This document shows positions 36,549-45,160 of a DNA stretch of 64,000 nt, in pieces. Position numbers and translations under genes: made by a program. The notes under the pieces are model-generated. The model did not search any database and was not told the origin of the DNA. It was given only the letters and a program-made list of their open reading frames with translations. The DNA comes from Lysobacter_L cavernae (GTDB lineage Bacteria; Pseudomonadota; Gammaproteobacteria; Xanthomonadales; Xanthomonadaceae). The stretch is taken from contig NZ_JBHRXK010000001.1 of the NCBI RefSeq assembly GCF_042648505.1, forward strand, positions 930,001-994,000, in the 5' to 3' direction. Within the stretch, counting starts at the first letter, position 1. The number at the start of each line of letters is the position of its first letter.

Positions 36549-38315
36549 ATGAGCGCCCACTCCGTCGAGGACATCAAGCATGACAGCGCGCGCCTGCGCG
36601 GCACGCTGTTGGAGTCGCTGGCCAATCCGATCACTGGCGCCTTCTTTGATGACGACCAGACGCTGATCAAGTACCACGGCAGCTACCAGCAGGACGACCG
36701 CGACATCCGCGACGAGCGCCGCCTGCAGAAGCTGGAGCCGGCTTACAGCTTCATGATCCGCACGCGCACACCGGGCGGCGTGGTGACGCCGGCGCAATGG
36801 CTCAAGCTCGACGCCATCGCTACCACTTACGCCGAGCGTGGCCTGCGCATCACCACCCGTCAGGCGTTCCAGTTCCACGGCGTGATCAAGACCGAGTTGA
36901 AGGCCACGATGCAGGCGATCAACGCGGCCTTGATCGACACGCTGGCCGCCTGCGGCGACGTCAACCGCAACGTCGCCGTCGCCGCCAACCCGCAGCAGTC
37001 GCAGGCGCACGCGACCGTGTACGCACAGGCGGCGGCCCTGTCGGAGCACCTGCTGCCCAACACCCGCGCCTACTACGAGATCTGGCTGGACGAGGAGCGC
37101 GTCGCCGGCAGCGGCAGCGAGGACGAGCCGATCTACGGCGCCACCTACCTGCCGCGCAAGTTCAAGATCGGCTTCGCGATCCCGCCGTACAACGATGTCG
37201 ACGTGTTCGCGCAGGACCTGGGCTATATCGCCATCCTGGATGAAGACGGCGGAATCGCCGGCTACAACGTCAGCATCGGCGGCGGCATGGGCGCGACCCA
37301 CGGCGACCCGGACACCTACCCGCGCCTGGGCGACGTGATCGGCTTCGTCACCCCCGACCAGGTCATCGCCGTCGGTGAGGCCGTGGTCACCGCGCAGCGC
37401 GACCACGGCAACCGCGCCGTGCGCAAGCGCGCGCGACTGAAGTACACCATCGACGATCACGGGCTCGATTGGTTCAAGGCCGAAGTCGAACGGCGTGCCG
37501 GGTTCTCTCTCCTCCCGGCGCGGCCGTTCGACTTCGTCCACAACGGTGACCGCTTTGGCTGGGTCCACGGCGACGACCGTGGCGGCGGCGACGGGCGCGC
37601 GCACCTGACCCTGCGCATCCCGGCCGGACGCATCTGGGACAAGACCGAGGCAAACGGCAACGGTGTCGCCCACCTGAGCGGCCTGCGCGCCATCGCGCGC
37701 CTGCTGGCCGATGCGGACGACGGCGATGCCGGTGCGCATTTCCGCATGACGCCAAACCAGAACCTGGTGATCGCCGGCGTACCGGCGGATTTACGCGATG
37801 CCATCGACGCGCTGGTGACCCAGTACGACCTCGACGGCTACCGCAGCGCCTCCGCGCTGCAGCGCAATGCCCTGGCCTGCGTCGCGCTGCCGACCTGCGG
37901 CCTGGCCATGGCCGAGGCCGAGCGCTACCTGCCGGCACTGGTCGGCAAGATCGAAACCCTGCTCGCCGCGCACGGCATCGCCGATGCGCCGATCCACCTG
38001 CGCATCAGCGGCTGCCCCAACGGCTGCTCGCGGCCGTACCTCGGCGAGATCGCATTGGTCGGCAAGGCGCCCGGGCGCTACAACCTGATGCTCGGCGCCG
38101 ACCACCGCGGGCAACGGCTCAACACGCTGTACCGCGAGAACATCGCCGAGCCGGAAATCCTCGCCGCGCTCGACCCGTTGCTGGCGCGCTACGCCCACGA
38201 GCGCGGGACCGACGAAGGCTTCGGCGATTTCCTCGTGCGCAGCGCCGTCGTCGTCCCACCCAGACACATCCCCCTGGCCCTGCATACCGAATCCGCCCCG
38301 AGAGCATCCGCATGA
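36549..38315 (+). CDS. cysI: Sulfite reductase hemoprotein beta subunit
   Basis: A 588-residue sirohaem/4Fe-4S enzyme. The cluster cysteines are in CVALPTC (C-x5-C) and CPNGC (C-x3-C) near residues 440-500, with sirohaem-contacting RITTRQAFQFHGVIK and GGGMGATHGDPDTYPRLG. It carries out the six-electron reduction of sulfite to sulfide using electrons from CysJ. AGATAACGGG precedes the start closely. It overlaps cysH by four bases. Confidence 0.97.
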   Translation: MSAHSVEDIKHDSARLRGTLLESLANPITGAFFDDDQTLIKYHGSYQQDDRDIRDERRLQKLEPAYSFMIRTRTPGGVVTPAQWLKLDAIATTYAERGLRITTRQAFQFHGVIKTELKATMQAINAALIDTLAACGDVNRNVAVAANPQQSQAHATVYAQAAALSEHLLPNTRAYYEIWLDEERVAGSGSEDEPIYGATYLPRKFKIGFAIPPYNDVDVFAQDLGYIAILDEDGGIAGYNVSIGGGMGATHGDPDTYPRLGDVIGFVTPDQVIAVGEAVVTAQRDHGNRAVRKRARLKYTIDDHGLDWFKAEVERRAGFSLLPARPFDFVHNGDRFGWVHGDDRGGGDGRAHLTLRIPAGRIWDKTEANGNGVAHLSGLRAIARLLADADDGDAGAHFRMTPNQNLVIAGVPADLRDAIDALVTQYDLDGYRSASALQRNALACVALPTCGLAMAEAERYLPALVGKIETLLAAHGIADAPIHLRISGCPNGCSRPYLGEIALVGKAPGRYNLMLGADHRGQRLNTLYRENIAEPEILAALDPLLARYAHERGTDEGFGDFLVRSAVVVPPRHIPLALHTESAPRASA

Positions 38316-39052
38316 GCGCCCCGCCCGACCCCGTCACCGCCGCCGAATCGCCGCGCGCGCTGGCCGAACTCAACCAGTGGCTGGCGCAGCGCAGCGCGTC
38401 CGAGCGCGTCGCCTGGGCGCTGGAGCACACCGCCGGCGCCCACGCGCTGTCGTCGAGTTTCGGTGCACAGGCAGCGGTGTCGCTGCACCTGGTCACCCGG
38501 CAGCAGGCGGATATCCCGGTGATCCTGATCGACACCGGCTACCTGTTCCCCGAGACCTACCGCTTCATCGACACGATCACCGACCGGCTCACCCTCAATC
38601 TCCAGGTTTATCGCCCGCAGATCGGCATCGCCTGGATGGAGGCCCGGCTGGGCAAGTTGTGGGAAGGAGGACTGGAAGGCATCGAGCGCTACAACCGCCT
38701 GCGCAAGGTCGAACCGATGCAGCGCGCACTGAACGATCTGGGCGTGCGCACCTGGATCGCCGGGCTGCGCCGCAGCCAGTCGCGCAGCCGGGCCCACATC
38801 GATTTCCTCGAACTGCGCGACGGCCGCTGGAAGCTGCACCCGCTCGCCGACTGGAGCGATCGCGACGTGTGGAGTTACCTGCAGCAGCACGACCTGCCCT
38901 ACCACCCGCTCTGGCACGAAGGCTACGTTTCGATCGGCGACGTGCACACCACACGGCCACTGCAGCCCGGCATGACGGAGGAGGACACCCGCTTCTTTGG
39001 CCTCAAGCGCGAGTGCGGACTGCACTTTGACAGCGAGCCGAACGCGGCGTGA
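38312..39052 (+). CDS. cysH: Phosphoadenylyl-sulfate (PAPS) reductase
   Basis: A 246-residue thioredoxin-dependent reductase converting PAPS to sulfite. SSFGAQAAVSLHLV is the PP-loop-like motif, IDTGYLFPETYRFID and WIAGLRRSQSRSRAHID follow, and the catalytic cysteine lies in KRECGLH. The four-cysteine pattern of APS reductases is absent, so PAPS is the substrate, consistent with the APS kinase domain in cysNC. It ends the cysJIH operon and is followed by a hairpin. Confidence 0.96.
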   Translation: MSAPPDPVTAAESPRALAELNQWLAQRSASERVAWALEHTAGAHALSSSFGAQAAVSLHLVTRQQADIPVILIDTGYLFPETYRFIDTITDRLTLNLQVYRPQIGIAWMEARLGKLWEGGLEGIERYNRLRKVEPMQRALNDLGVRTWIAGLRRSQSRSRAHIDFLELRDGRWKLHPLADWSDRDVWSYLQQHDLPYHPLWHEGYVSIGDVHTTRPLQPGMTEEDTRFFGLKRECGLHFDSEPNAA

Positions 39053-39068
39053 CGTGTCCCGTGCAGCA

Positions 39069-39088
39069 GCGCAGGATTGATCCTGCGC
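39069..39088 (+). terminator. Hairpin after cysH
   Basis: GCGCAGGAT (39069-39077) and ATCCTGCGC (39080-39088) pair perfectly 16 bases after the cysH stop; no T-run follows. The remaining bases to about 39280 hold no recognised gene. Confidence 0.5.
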
Positions 39089-39288
39089 GATGGCCTGCAG
39101 CCCGCTGCGGGTACGCACCCACTGACCCAACAAGTCACCGCCACGGCCGTCACCGGGCGCTCGCCACCGCCTGAGACCACGGGCCTCCCGCCCTATCTGT
39201 CTCCTACAACGATTCATTTGAGGGTCGGATCAATAGGGGGTGGGCTGCGCCCTTCGTCGTGGCCCAGCCGAAAAATAATCTCCGGGCG

Positions 39289-39315
39289 TGTCGATTCCGC
39301 CCGCCGCCGCTCGTC
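39289..39315 (+). promoter_or_regulatory. Candidate ECF42-type promoter
   Basis: TGTCGA at 39289-39294 is followed 17 bases later by CGTC at 39312-39315, about 63 bases before the first DGPF gene. As I recall, ECF42 sigma factors recognise a TGTCGA -35 element with a CG(A/T)C-like -10. The sigma gene of this type lies at 41779. Confidence 0.4.
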
Positions 39316-39377
39316 GTCCTGATAAGAGCCCAACTCCAAGCCCGGAGTCGGGCCTGCCACCGACCCAGGAGACGACG

Positions 39378-39806
39378 ATGCGATTCATGGTGATAGTCCG
39401 CGCCACCGCGGATTCCGAAGCCGGCGTGATGCCGAGCGAAGAGCTGCTGACCCAAATGGGCCAGTACAACGAGGAACTGGTCAAGGCCGGTGTGATGGTC
39501 GGCGGCGGAGGCCTGCAGCCCAGCGCCAAGGGTGCTCGCGTGCGTTTTTCCGGCAACCGGCGCGACGTGATCGACGGGCCGTTCGCCGAGACCAAGGAGC
39601 TGATCGCCGGCTACTGGCTGTTCCAGACCGGCTCGCTGCAGGAAGCGGTCGAATGGGTCAAGCGCTGCCCCAACCCGTTCGAGGAGGGCGAGAGCGAGAT
39701 CGAGATCCGCCAGGTGTTCGAGTCCGAGGACTTCGGCACCGAGTTCACCCCGGAACTGCGCGAGCAGGAAGAGCGCCTGCGCGAGCAGATCGCCGCACGC
39801 CAGTGA
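39378..39806 (+). CDS. YciI-related DGPF-domain protein (copy 1)
   Basis: A 142-residue protein of the YCII-related/DGPF family. MRFMVIVRATADSEAG opens the ferredoxin-like fold, and the name motif DGPF is at residues 66-69 (VIDGPFAETKEL). The C-terminal 30 residues are acidic and helical. The family's activity is unknown, but it is the standard genomic companion of ECF42 sigma factors, one of which is 2 kb downstream. AGGAGACGACG precedes the ATG. Confidence 0.92.
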   Translation: MRFMVIVRATADSEAGVMPSEELLTQMGQYNEELVKAGVMVGGGGLQPSAKGARVRFSGNRRDVIDGPFAETKELIAGYWLFQTGSLQEAVEWVKRCPNPFEEGESEIEIRQVFESEDFGTEFTPELREQEERLREQIAARQ

Positions 39807-39880
39807 GCTGCCCGCAGCCATCCGCCCGTCGCGGAGCGAGGCTTTACTGAATCAGATGAAAACTTCCGTCCGTTACCGCA

Positions 39881-39925
39881 GCCGGGTCACTTTCTCTTGC
39901 TGACCCAGGAGAAGAGAAGGGCTTT
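39881..39925. repeat. Repeat family C, short copy
   Basis: GCCGGGTCACTTTCTCTTGC then TGACCCAGGAGAAGAGAAGG is a degenerate inverted pair (TTTCTCTT against AAGAGAAG). The same core, GCCGGGTCACTTTCTTTGC, occurs at 63076. It provides the sequence just upstream of the VOC gene. Confidence 0.7.
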
Positions 39926-39949
39926 TCCACTCATTACAGAGGCAATCAA

Positions 39950-40357
39950 ATGAGCACACAAATCTTCGTCAACCTCCCCGTCAAGCAACTCGACCGTTCG
40001 GTCGCGTTCTTCACCCAGCTCGGCTACAGCTTCCACCCACAGTTCACCGACGAGAACGGCACCTGCATGATCGTCAGCGACACCATCTTCGTGATGCTGC
40101 TGGCCGAACCGTTTTTCCAGACCTTCACCAAGAAAGCCTTGTGCGACGCGACCCGGGCCACCGAAACCATCCTGTGCCTGTCGCAGGACAGCCGTTCCCA
40201 GGTCGACGAGATCGTCGCCAAAGCTGTCGCCGCCGGCGCCAAGACGCCCAGTGCAGCGCAGGACCACGGCTGGATGTACCAGCACGGCTTCGAGGACCTG
40301 GACGGTCATCTGTGGGAGTTCGCCTACGTGGACCTGTCGGCGATGCCGCAATCCTGA
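39950..40357 (+). CDS. VOC family (glyoxalase/dioxygenase-like) protein
   Basis: A 135-residue member of the vicinal oxygen chelate superfamily: MSTQIFVNLPVKQLDRSVAFFTQLGYSF opens the first beta-alpha-beta-beta-beta unit and HGFEDLDGHLWEFAYVD closes the second, with a Glu expected to bind metal. The substrate is unknown; similar proteins are annotated as glyoxalase or extradiol dioxygenase-like. It lies between two DGPF genes and probably belongs to the same regulon. Confidence 0.9.
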   Translation: MSTQIFVNLPVKQLDRSVAFFTQLGYSFHPQFTDENGTCMIVSDTIFVMLLAEPFFQTFTKKALCDATRATETILCLSQDSRSQVDEIVAKAVAAGAKTPSAAQDHGWMYQHGFEDLDGHLWEFAYVDLSAMPQS

Positions 40358-40383
40358 CCACCCGCCACCGGGAGAAACACGAC

Positions 40384-40812
40384 ATGCGCTTCATGATGCT
40401 GATGATCCCCAAAGGCTACGAGAACGCGGCGCCTGGCACCGTGCCCGATGCCGAAGCCGTCGCGGCGATGATGAAATACAACGAGGCCTTGCAGAAGGCC
40501 GGCGTGCTGCTCGCGCTCGATGGCCTGCACCCGCCGTCGATGGGCGCGCGCGTGTCTTTCGCCAGCGGCAAGCCGCAGGTGACCGACGGCCCCTTCGCCG
40601 AAGCCAGGGAAGTGCTCGGCGGCTACTGGATGATCCAGGTGAAGTCGAAGGAAGAGGCGATCGCCTGGGCCTCGCGCTGCCCGGCATCCGACAACGAGGT
40701 GATCGAGGTCCGTCAGGTACAGGAGTTCAGCGACTTCCCCGCCGACGTGCAAAAAGCCGCTGCCGGCCTGCAGGACATGCAGCTGCAGGCCACCGCATCC
40801 CAACCCAACTGA
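40384..40812 (+). CDS. YciI-related DGPF-domain protein (copy 2)
   Basis: A 142-residue paralogue of the gene at 39378. DGPF is at residues 68-71 (VTDGPFAEAREVLGGYW). The N-terminal MRFMMLMIPKGYENA and the C-terminal RQVQEFSDFPADVQKAA match the longer subgroup linked to ECF42. It is 26 bases after the VOC gene and 11 bases before the SRPBCC gene, suggesting one transcript. Confidence 0.92.
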   Translation: MRFMMLMIPKGYENAAPGTVPDAEAVAAMMKYNEALQKAGVLLALDGLHPPSMGARVSFASGKPQVTDGPFAEAREVLGGYWMIQVKSKEEAIAWASRCPASDNEVIEVRQVQEFSDFPADVQKAAAGLQDMQLQATASQPN

Positions 40813-40823
40813 CCGGAGTGCCC

Positions 40824-41351
40824 ATGCTCAAGCTGATTGTCATCGCGATCGTGGTCCTGATCGCCGCGGTGCTGCTGTTCGCCGCCACCCGTCCGAACGA
40901 CTTCCGCGTCCAGCGCAGCGTCCTCGTCCAGGCGCCACCGGAAAGGATCCACGCGCAGATCAACGATTTCCATCATTGGCAGGCGTGGTCGCCGTACGAA
41001 AAGCTCGACCCGGCGATGACGCGCAGCATCGGCGGCGCCGCGCAGGGCACCGGCGCGACCTACGGTTGGTCGGGCGAAGGCAAGGCCGGCGCGGGACGCA
41101 TGGAGATCACCCGCTCCGAGCCGGCATCGCGGATCACCATCCAGCTCGACTTCACCCGCCCGTTCAAGGCCCATAACGTCGCCGAGTTCACCATCGCGCC
41201 AAAAGGTGATGCCAGCGAGGTGACCTGGGCCATGTCCGGCCAGCAGCCCTACATGGCCAAGCTGATGGGGCTGTTCTTCGACATGGACCACATGATCGGC
41301 CGCGATTTCGAGGAAGGCCTGAACAACCTCAAGCGCATTGCCGAGCAGTGA
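40824..41351 (+). CDS. SRPBCC (START/polyketide cyclase-like) protein with N-terminal membrane helix
   Basis: A 175-residue protein. Residues 2-22 (LKLIVIAIVVLIAAVLLFAAT) form an uncleaved anchor or signal; the rest is an SRPBCC lipid/small-molecule-binding fold (VQRSVLVQAPPERIHAQINDFHHWQAWSPYEKLDP and the C-terminal helix MIGRDFEEGLNNLKRIAE). It is frequent beside ECF42/DGPF genes. The ligand is unknown. A family B repeat lies after it. Confidence 0.9.
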   Translation: MLKLIVIAIVVLIAAVLLFAATRPNDFRVQRSVLVQAPPERIHAQINDFHHWQAWSPYEKLDPAMTRSIGGAAQGTGATYGWSGEGKAGAGRMEITRSEPASRITIQLDFTRPFKAHNVAEFTIAPKGDASEVTWAMSGQQPYMAKLMGLFFDMDHMIGRDFEEGLNNLKRIAEQ

Positions 41352-41358
41352 CTCTGCT

Positions 41359-41444
41359 CGTCATTCCCGCGAGGGCGGGAACCCAGTGTCTTAGATTTCA
41401 ATAGCCCGATGGCGCTCAGCACCGCCGCCTTCGCGGGGATGACG
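41359..41444. repeat. Palindromic repeat family B, paired copy
   Basis: CGTCATTCCCGCGAGGGCGG at 41359 and GCCGCCTTCGCGGGGATGAC ending at 41443 are near reverse complements around a 46-base centre, in the gap before the DUF4287 gene. Confidence 0.88.
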
Positions 41445-41503
41445 ACAACGTTTCTGAGCTCGCCCACGTGGCTGGCATGCAGTTCAACCCACATGGAGCA
41501 CGC

Positions 41504-41722
41504 ATGACCGAGAATGCCAAAGTGAAAGGCCCCGCCTCGTACTTTCCGTCGATCGAGAAGCAGTATGGCCATCCGATTGCGCACTGGCTGAGCCTGCTGG
41601 AGACGATGGCGGAGCGTCGGCACATGGCAATGGTCACCTGCCTCAAGACCGAGCATCAGATGGGCCATGGCCACGCCAATGCCCTGGTCGCCTACCATCT
41701 TTCGCGCAACAACAACGCTTGA
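41504..41722 (+). CDS. DUF4287 domain protein
   Basis: A 72-residue small protein: MTENAKVKGPASYFPSIEKQYGHPIAHWLSLL and HMAMVTCLKTEHQMGHGHANALVAYHL match the DUF4287 pattern, with a conserved GHGHANAL core. The function is unknown, though histidines dominate the core. GGAG lies seven bases before the ATG. A GTG in frame at 41468 would add a tail inside the repeat region and is less likely. It is 56 bases before the sigma factor gene. Confidence 0.85.
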   Translation: MTENAKVKGPASYFPSIEKQYGHPIAHWLSLLETMAERRHMAMVTCLKTEHQMGHGHANALVAYHLSRNNNA

Positions 41723-41778
41723 ACACATTCCGACCGTGGACTTGCACCGATGCAGCAGCGGTGGTCTGATCGGTCGCC

Positions 41779-43062
41779 ATGACGGCGACCGACATCCATC
41801 GCACCATCGACGCTGTCTGGCGCATCGAATCGGCACGGCTCATTGCCGGCCTCGCGCGCATGGTGCGCGACGTCGGCCTGGCCGAAGAACTCGCGCAGGA
41901 CGCGCTGGTCACCGCGCTGGAGCGCTGGCCTGAATCGGGCGTGCCGGACAATCCCGGTGCCTGGCTCATGGCGACGGCCAAGCACCGCGCCATCGACCGG
42001 CTGCGCCGCAGCAAGCTGCTGCAACGCAAGCACGAGGAAATCGCCCGCGAGCTGGAAGCCGAGCAGGCGCACGCCGGCGATGCCCAGCTCGATGCGCTCG
42101 ACGACCCCATCGGCGACGACCTGCTGCGCCTGGTGTTCACCGCCTGCCATCCAGTGCTGTCGACCGAGGCCCAGGTCGCGCTCACCCTGCGCCTGCTCGG
42201 CGGCCTGAGCACCGATGAAATCGCGCGCGCCTTCCTCGTCCCGGAACCGACGGTTGCCCAGCGCATCGTCCGCGCCAAGCGCACCCTGGCCGACAAGCAG
42301 GTTCCGTTCGAGGTGCCGCGCGGCGACGAGCTGACCGCGCGCCTGGCCTCGGTGCTGGCGGTGGTGTACCTGATCTTCAACGAAGGCTATGCCGCTACCA
42401 CCGGAGACGACTGGATGCGGCCGGCGCTGTGCGAGGACGCGCTGCGCCTGGGCCGCATCCTCGCCGGACTCGTGCCCAACGAGCCGGAAGTGCACGGCCT
42501 GGTCGCGCTGATGGAAATCCAGGCCTCGCGCGCCGCCGCACGCACCGATGCCTCCGGCCAACCGATCCTGCTGCTCGAACAGAACCGCGCACGCTGGGAC
42601 CACCTGCTGATCCAGCGCGGGCTGGCCGCGTTGGAGCGCGCCGAACGTCTCAACCCCGCGCGCGGCCCGTACACGCTGCAGGCCGCGATTGCCGCCTGCC
42701 ATGCCCGCGCCGCTACCGCCGAGGACACCGACTGGGCGCGCATCGCCGGCCTGTATGCCGCCCTCGCCCAGCGGGTGCCCTCGCCGGTCGTCGAACTCAA
42801 CCGTGCGGTCGCGCTGTCGATGCTGTTTGGCCCGGAGGCTGGCCTGCGACTGGTCGATGCCTTGACCGGCGAGCCGTCGTTGAAGGACTACCACCTGCTG
42901 CCGGGCGTGCGCGGCGATCTGCTGCGCAAGCTCGGTCGCTTCGACGAGGCGCGGACAGAGTTCGAGCGCGCCGCCGCGCTGGCCCGCAACGCGCGCGAAC
43001 GCACGTTGCTGGAGCAGCGTGCGCGCGACTGCGCCGCGCAGGCTCAGGCCGGCACGGCGTGA
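41779..43062 (+). CDS. ECF42-type RNA polymerase sigma factor with long C-terminal domain
   Basis: A 427-residue extracytoplasmic-function sigma factor. Sigma-2 spans about residues 10-80 (RMVRDVGLAEELAQDALVTALERWP... PGAWLMATAKHRAIDRLRR) and sigma-4 about 115-165 (STDEIARAFLVPEPTVAQRIVRAKRTL). A C-terminal extension from about 185 (DUF6596, then TPR-like helices) replaces a separate anti-sigma factor in this group. No anti-sigma gene is present. The DGPF, VOC, SRPBCC and DUF4287 genes just upstream form its likely regulon. It overlaps the convergent XRE gene by 19 bases. Confidence 0.93.
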   Translation: MTATDIHRTIDAVWRIESARLIAGLARMVRDVGLAEELAQDALVTALERWPESGVPDNPGAWLMATAKHRAIDRLRRSKLLQRKHEEIARELEAEQAHAGDAQLDALDDPIGDDLLRLVFTACHPVLSTEAQVALTLRLLGGLSTDEIARAFLVPEPTVAQRIVRAKRTLADKQVPFEVPRGDELTARLASVLAVVYLIFNEGYAATTGDDWMRPALCEDALRLGRILAGLVPNEPEVHGLVALMEIQASRAAARTDASGQPILLLEQNRARWDHLLIQRGLAALERAERLNPARGPYTLQAAIAACHARAATAEDTDWARIAGLYAALAQRVPSPVVELNRAVALSMLFGPEAGLRLVDALTGEPSLKDYHLLPGVRGDLLRKLGRFDEARTEFERAAALARNARERTLLEQRARDCAAQAQAGTA

Positions 43063-43898
43063 TCGCGTCCTGCGCTGGCTGATCTCGGCGCCATGGGCGC
43101 TTCCACGTCCTCGCGTGCCAGTCGCCTGCACAGGTCCGCTGTCGCCTCGTCCACTGGAAAGCAGCACTCGATGTGCAGCTCGTCGATGGTCACGTCGCGC
43201 GACGTGCCGAAGGTGGTGAAGGTGGAGAAGAAACCCAGTTCCTGTGCATCGCGACGGAACCGCACCGTCAGCAGCGGCAACGGCGCGGCTCCCAGCTCGC
43301 GCGTGCGCCAGCGCGCCGGAACGCCGGGATAGGCGAGCACTTCGTCCAGCAACGCGCGTGATTCCGCGTCGGGCGCGGCCGCGACCGCGCTGTGGAGGTG
43401 GCGAAGGATGTCGCCGGCGACTTCCTCCCAGTTCACCACCGCTGCGCGCAGGTCGTCGGGGTCGAAGAAAGGGCGCAACAGGTTCTGGTGCGGGCTGTCG
43501 CGACCGCCCAGCACGAAGCGGTTGACCCGCGCGGCGGCGCGATTGGCCATCAGCACGTCCCAGCGCCGGTTGAGGACGAACGCCGGGTACGGCTCCTGCT
43601 GCTCGAGGATGAACTCGACCGCACGCCGGATCTGCGCCAGCTCCGGCGTGGCCAGTGCCGTCTCCGGGTATTTCGGTGCATAGCCCGCCGCGACGAACAA
43701 TGCATTGCGCTCACGCAGCGGCATCTCCAGCACATCGGCCAAACGGGTCAGCAGCTCGCGGCTGGGCTGCGATTTTCCGGTTTCGACACAGCTCAGGTGC
43801 CGCGACGACAGCCCCGCATCGAGCGCGAGATCGAGCTGGCTCAGGCGCCGCGCCGAGCGCCATTCGCGGAGCAGGGTGCCTACGTGCGCTGCGGACAT
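43044..43898 (-). CDS. XRE-family regulator with MmyB-like ligand domain
   Basis: A 284-residue regulator. The helix-turn-helix is at about residues 7-60 (LLREWRSARRLSQLDLALDAGLSSRHLSCVETGKSQPS), followed by a MmyB-like domain (about 95-260) thought to bind a fatty-acid-like ligand (YPAFVLNRRWDVLMANRAAARV, TIDELHIECCFPVDEATADL). It is divergent from a Tat-exported hydrolase across a region with two matching palindromes and is probably its regulator. A Met 12 codons upstream (43934) is an alternative start. Confidence 0.88.
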   Translation of the reverse strand: MSAAHVGTLLREWRSARRLSQLDLALDAGLSSRHLSCVETGKSQPSRELLTRLADVLEMPLRERNALFVAAGYAPKYPETALATPELAQIRRAVEFILEQQEPYPAFVLNRRWDVLMANRAAARVNRFVLGGRDSPHQNLLRPFFDPDDLRAAVVNWEEVAGDILRHLHSAVAAAPDAESRALLDEVLAYPGVPARWRTRELGAAPLPLLTVRFRRDAQELGFFSTFTTFGTSRDVTIDELHIECCFPVDEATADLCRRLAREDVEAPMAPRSASAGRDHAVPA

Positions 43899-43957
43899 GG
43901 TCGACGACCGGGTCGGGAGAATGGTCCGGAGCATAAGGTTCCGCCTCGGCGAAAACC

Positions 43958-43997
43958 ATGACCTGCCAAGTCATGACGCCATGACCTCCCAGGTCAT
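43958..43997. promoter_or_regulatory. Two 17-bp palindromic operators
   Basis: ATGACCTGCCAAGTCAT (43958-43974, one mismatch per arm) and ATGACCTCCCAGGTCAT (43981-43997, perfect) have the same ATGACCT-n3-AGGTCAT form with centres 23 bases apart, in the 167-base gap between the divergent XRE regulator and hydrolase genes. They look like binding sites for two dimers of the regulator. Confidence 0.78.
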
Positions 43998-44065
43998 TGC
44001 CGGCATGCCCTGGCGCGCCAATCATTTGCCCAACAACGGCTCCCCCCTTTCCAGGAGAGACACAC

Positions 44066-45055
44066 ATGCAGCGCAGGAATTTTCTCGTCATGGCCGCCAG
44101 TGCCATCGCCGTGGGCACGATCGGCGGCGGCCTGTCCCGCATCGCCGGTGCCACCGCCCCGTCGTTGGCGACGGCCAGCCGCCCGCTGGATGCCGCGGCC
44201 TTCCATGCCGCGCGCCGCTTCGCGAAGACCCGCTTCGGCAACATCGCCTACATCGACCGCGGTGCAGGCGACGCCGTGCTGTTCCTGCACGGATTCCCGC
44301 TCAACAGTTTCCAGTGGCGCGGCGCCATCGAACGCCTGTCACCGTACCGTCGCTGCATCGCGCCCGACTTCATGGGCCTGGGCTACACGCAGGTGGCGCA
44401 TGGCCAGAGCCTTGCCCCCGAGGCGCAGGTTGCGATGCTGGTGACCTTGCTCGACCGGCTGTCGATCAAGACCGTCGACCTCATCGCCAACGACAGCGGT
44501 GGCCAGGCGGCGCAGCTCTTCGTTGCACGCCATCCCGAGCGGGTGCGCACGCTGCTGTTGAGCAACTGCGACACCGAGATCAACAGCCCGCCCGCGGCGA
44601 TGGCGCCGGTCATCGCGCTGGCCAAGCAGAACCAGTGGGTGGACCAGTGGATCGCCCCCTGGCAGGCCGATCCGGCGCTCGCGCGTTCGGCGCAGGGCAT
44701 CGGCGCGATGTGCTATGCCGACCCGGCAAACCCAAGCGACGAAGCGGTGGCGACCTACTTCACTCCGCTGGTCAGCACACCGCAGCGCAGGGAACTGGCC
44801 AATGGCTATGCCGTCGCGCTGGCGCGTAACCCGCTGGTGGGCATTGCAGCGGCGCTGAAGCGCAGCAAGGTGCCGACGCGGATCGTCTGGGGCATGGCCG
44901 ACACCATCTTCGCACCGACCGATGCCGAGCATCTGGACCGCGCGTTTGGCAATTCGCGCGGCGTGCGTCGCCTGGACGGCAGCAAGCTGTTCTGGCCGGA
45001 AGAGCGTCCGGACGTGATTGCCGAAGAAGCGCGGCAGCTGTGGGGTGTGGCCTGA
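44066..45055 (+). CDS. Tat-exported alpha/beta hydrolase (dehalogenase/epoxide hydrolase-like)
   Basis: A 329-residue hydrolase. The N-terminus MQRRNFLVMAASAIAVGTIGG has a twin-arginine motif (RRNFL), so folded export is likely. The oxyanion motif is HGFPLNSFQWRG, and the nucleophile elbow LIANDSGGQAAQLF carries Asp in the position used by haloalkane dehalogenases and epoxide hydrolases instead of Ser. VWGMADTIFAPTDAEHLD supplies the acid. The substrate is unknown. It is divergent from an XRE/MmyB regulator. Confidence 0.88.
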   Translation: MQRRNFLVMAASAIAVGTIGGGLSRIAGATAPSLATASRPLDAAAFHAARRFAKTRFGNIAYIDRGAGDAVLFLHGFPLNSFQWRGAIERLSPYRRCIAPDFMGLGYTQVAHGQSLAPEAQVAMLVTLLDRLSIKTVDLIANDSGGQAAQLFVARHPERVRTLLLSNCDTEINSPPAAMAPVIALAKQNQWVDQWIAPWQADPALARSAQGIGAMCYADPANPSDEAVATYFTPLVSTPQRRELANGYAVALARNPLVGIAAALKRSKVPTRIVWGMADTIFAPTDAEHLDRAFGNSRGVRRLDGSKLFWPEERPDVIAEEARQLWGVA

Positions 45056-45160
45056 GTGCGCAGCGCCGGCACGGCGTCGCGATCGCCAGCATCCGGCAGC
45101 CGGTCAATGACTGGGCCTGATTCCAGGCGATCGCGCCGCGCGGCGTAACAGTCGGGAAAG

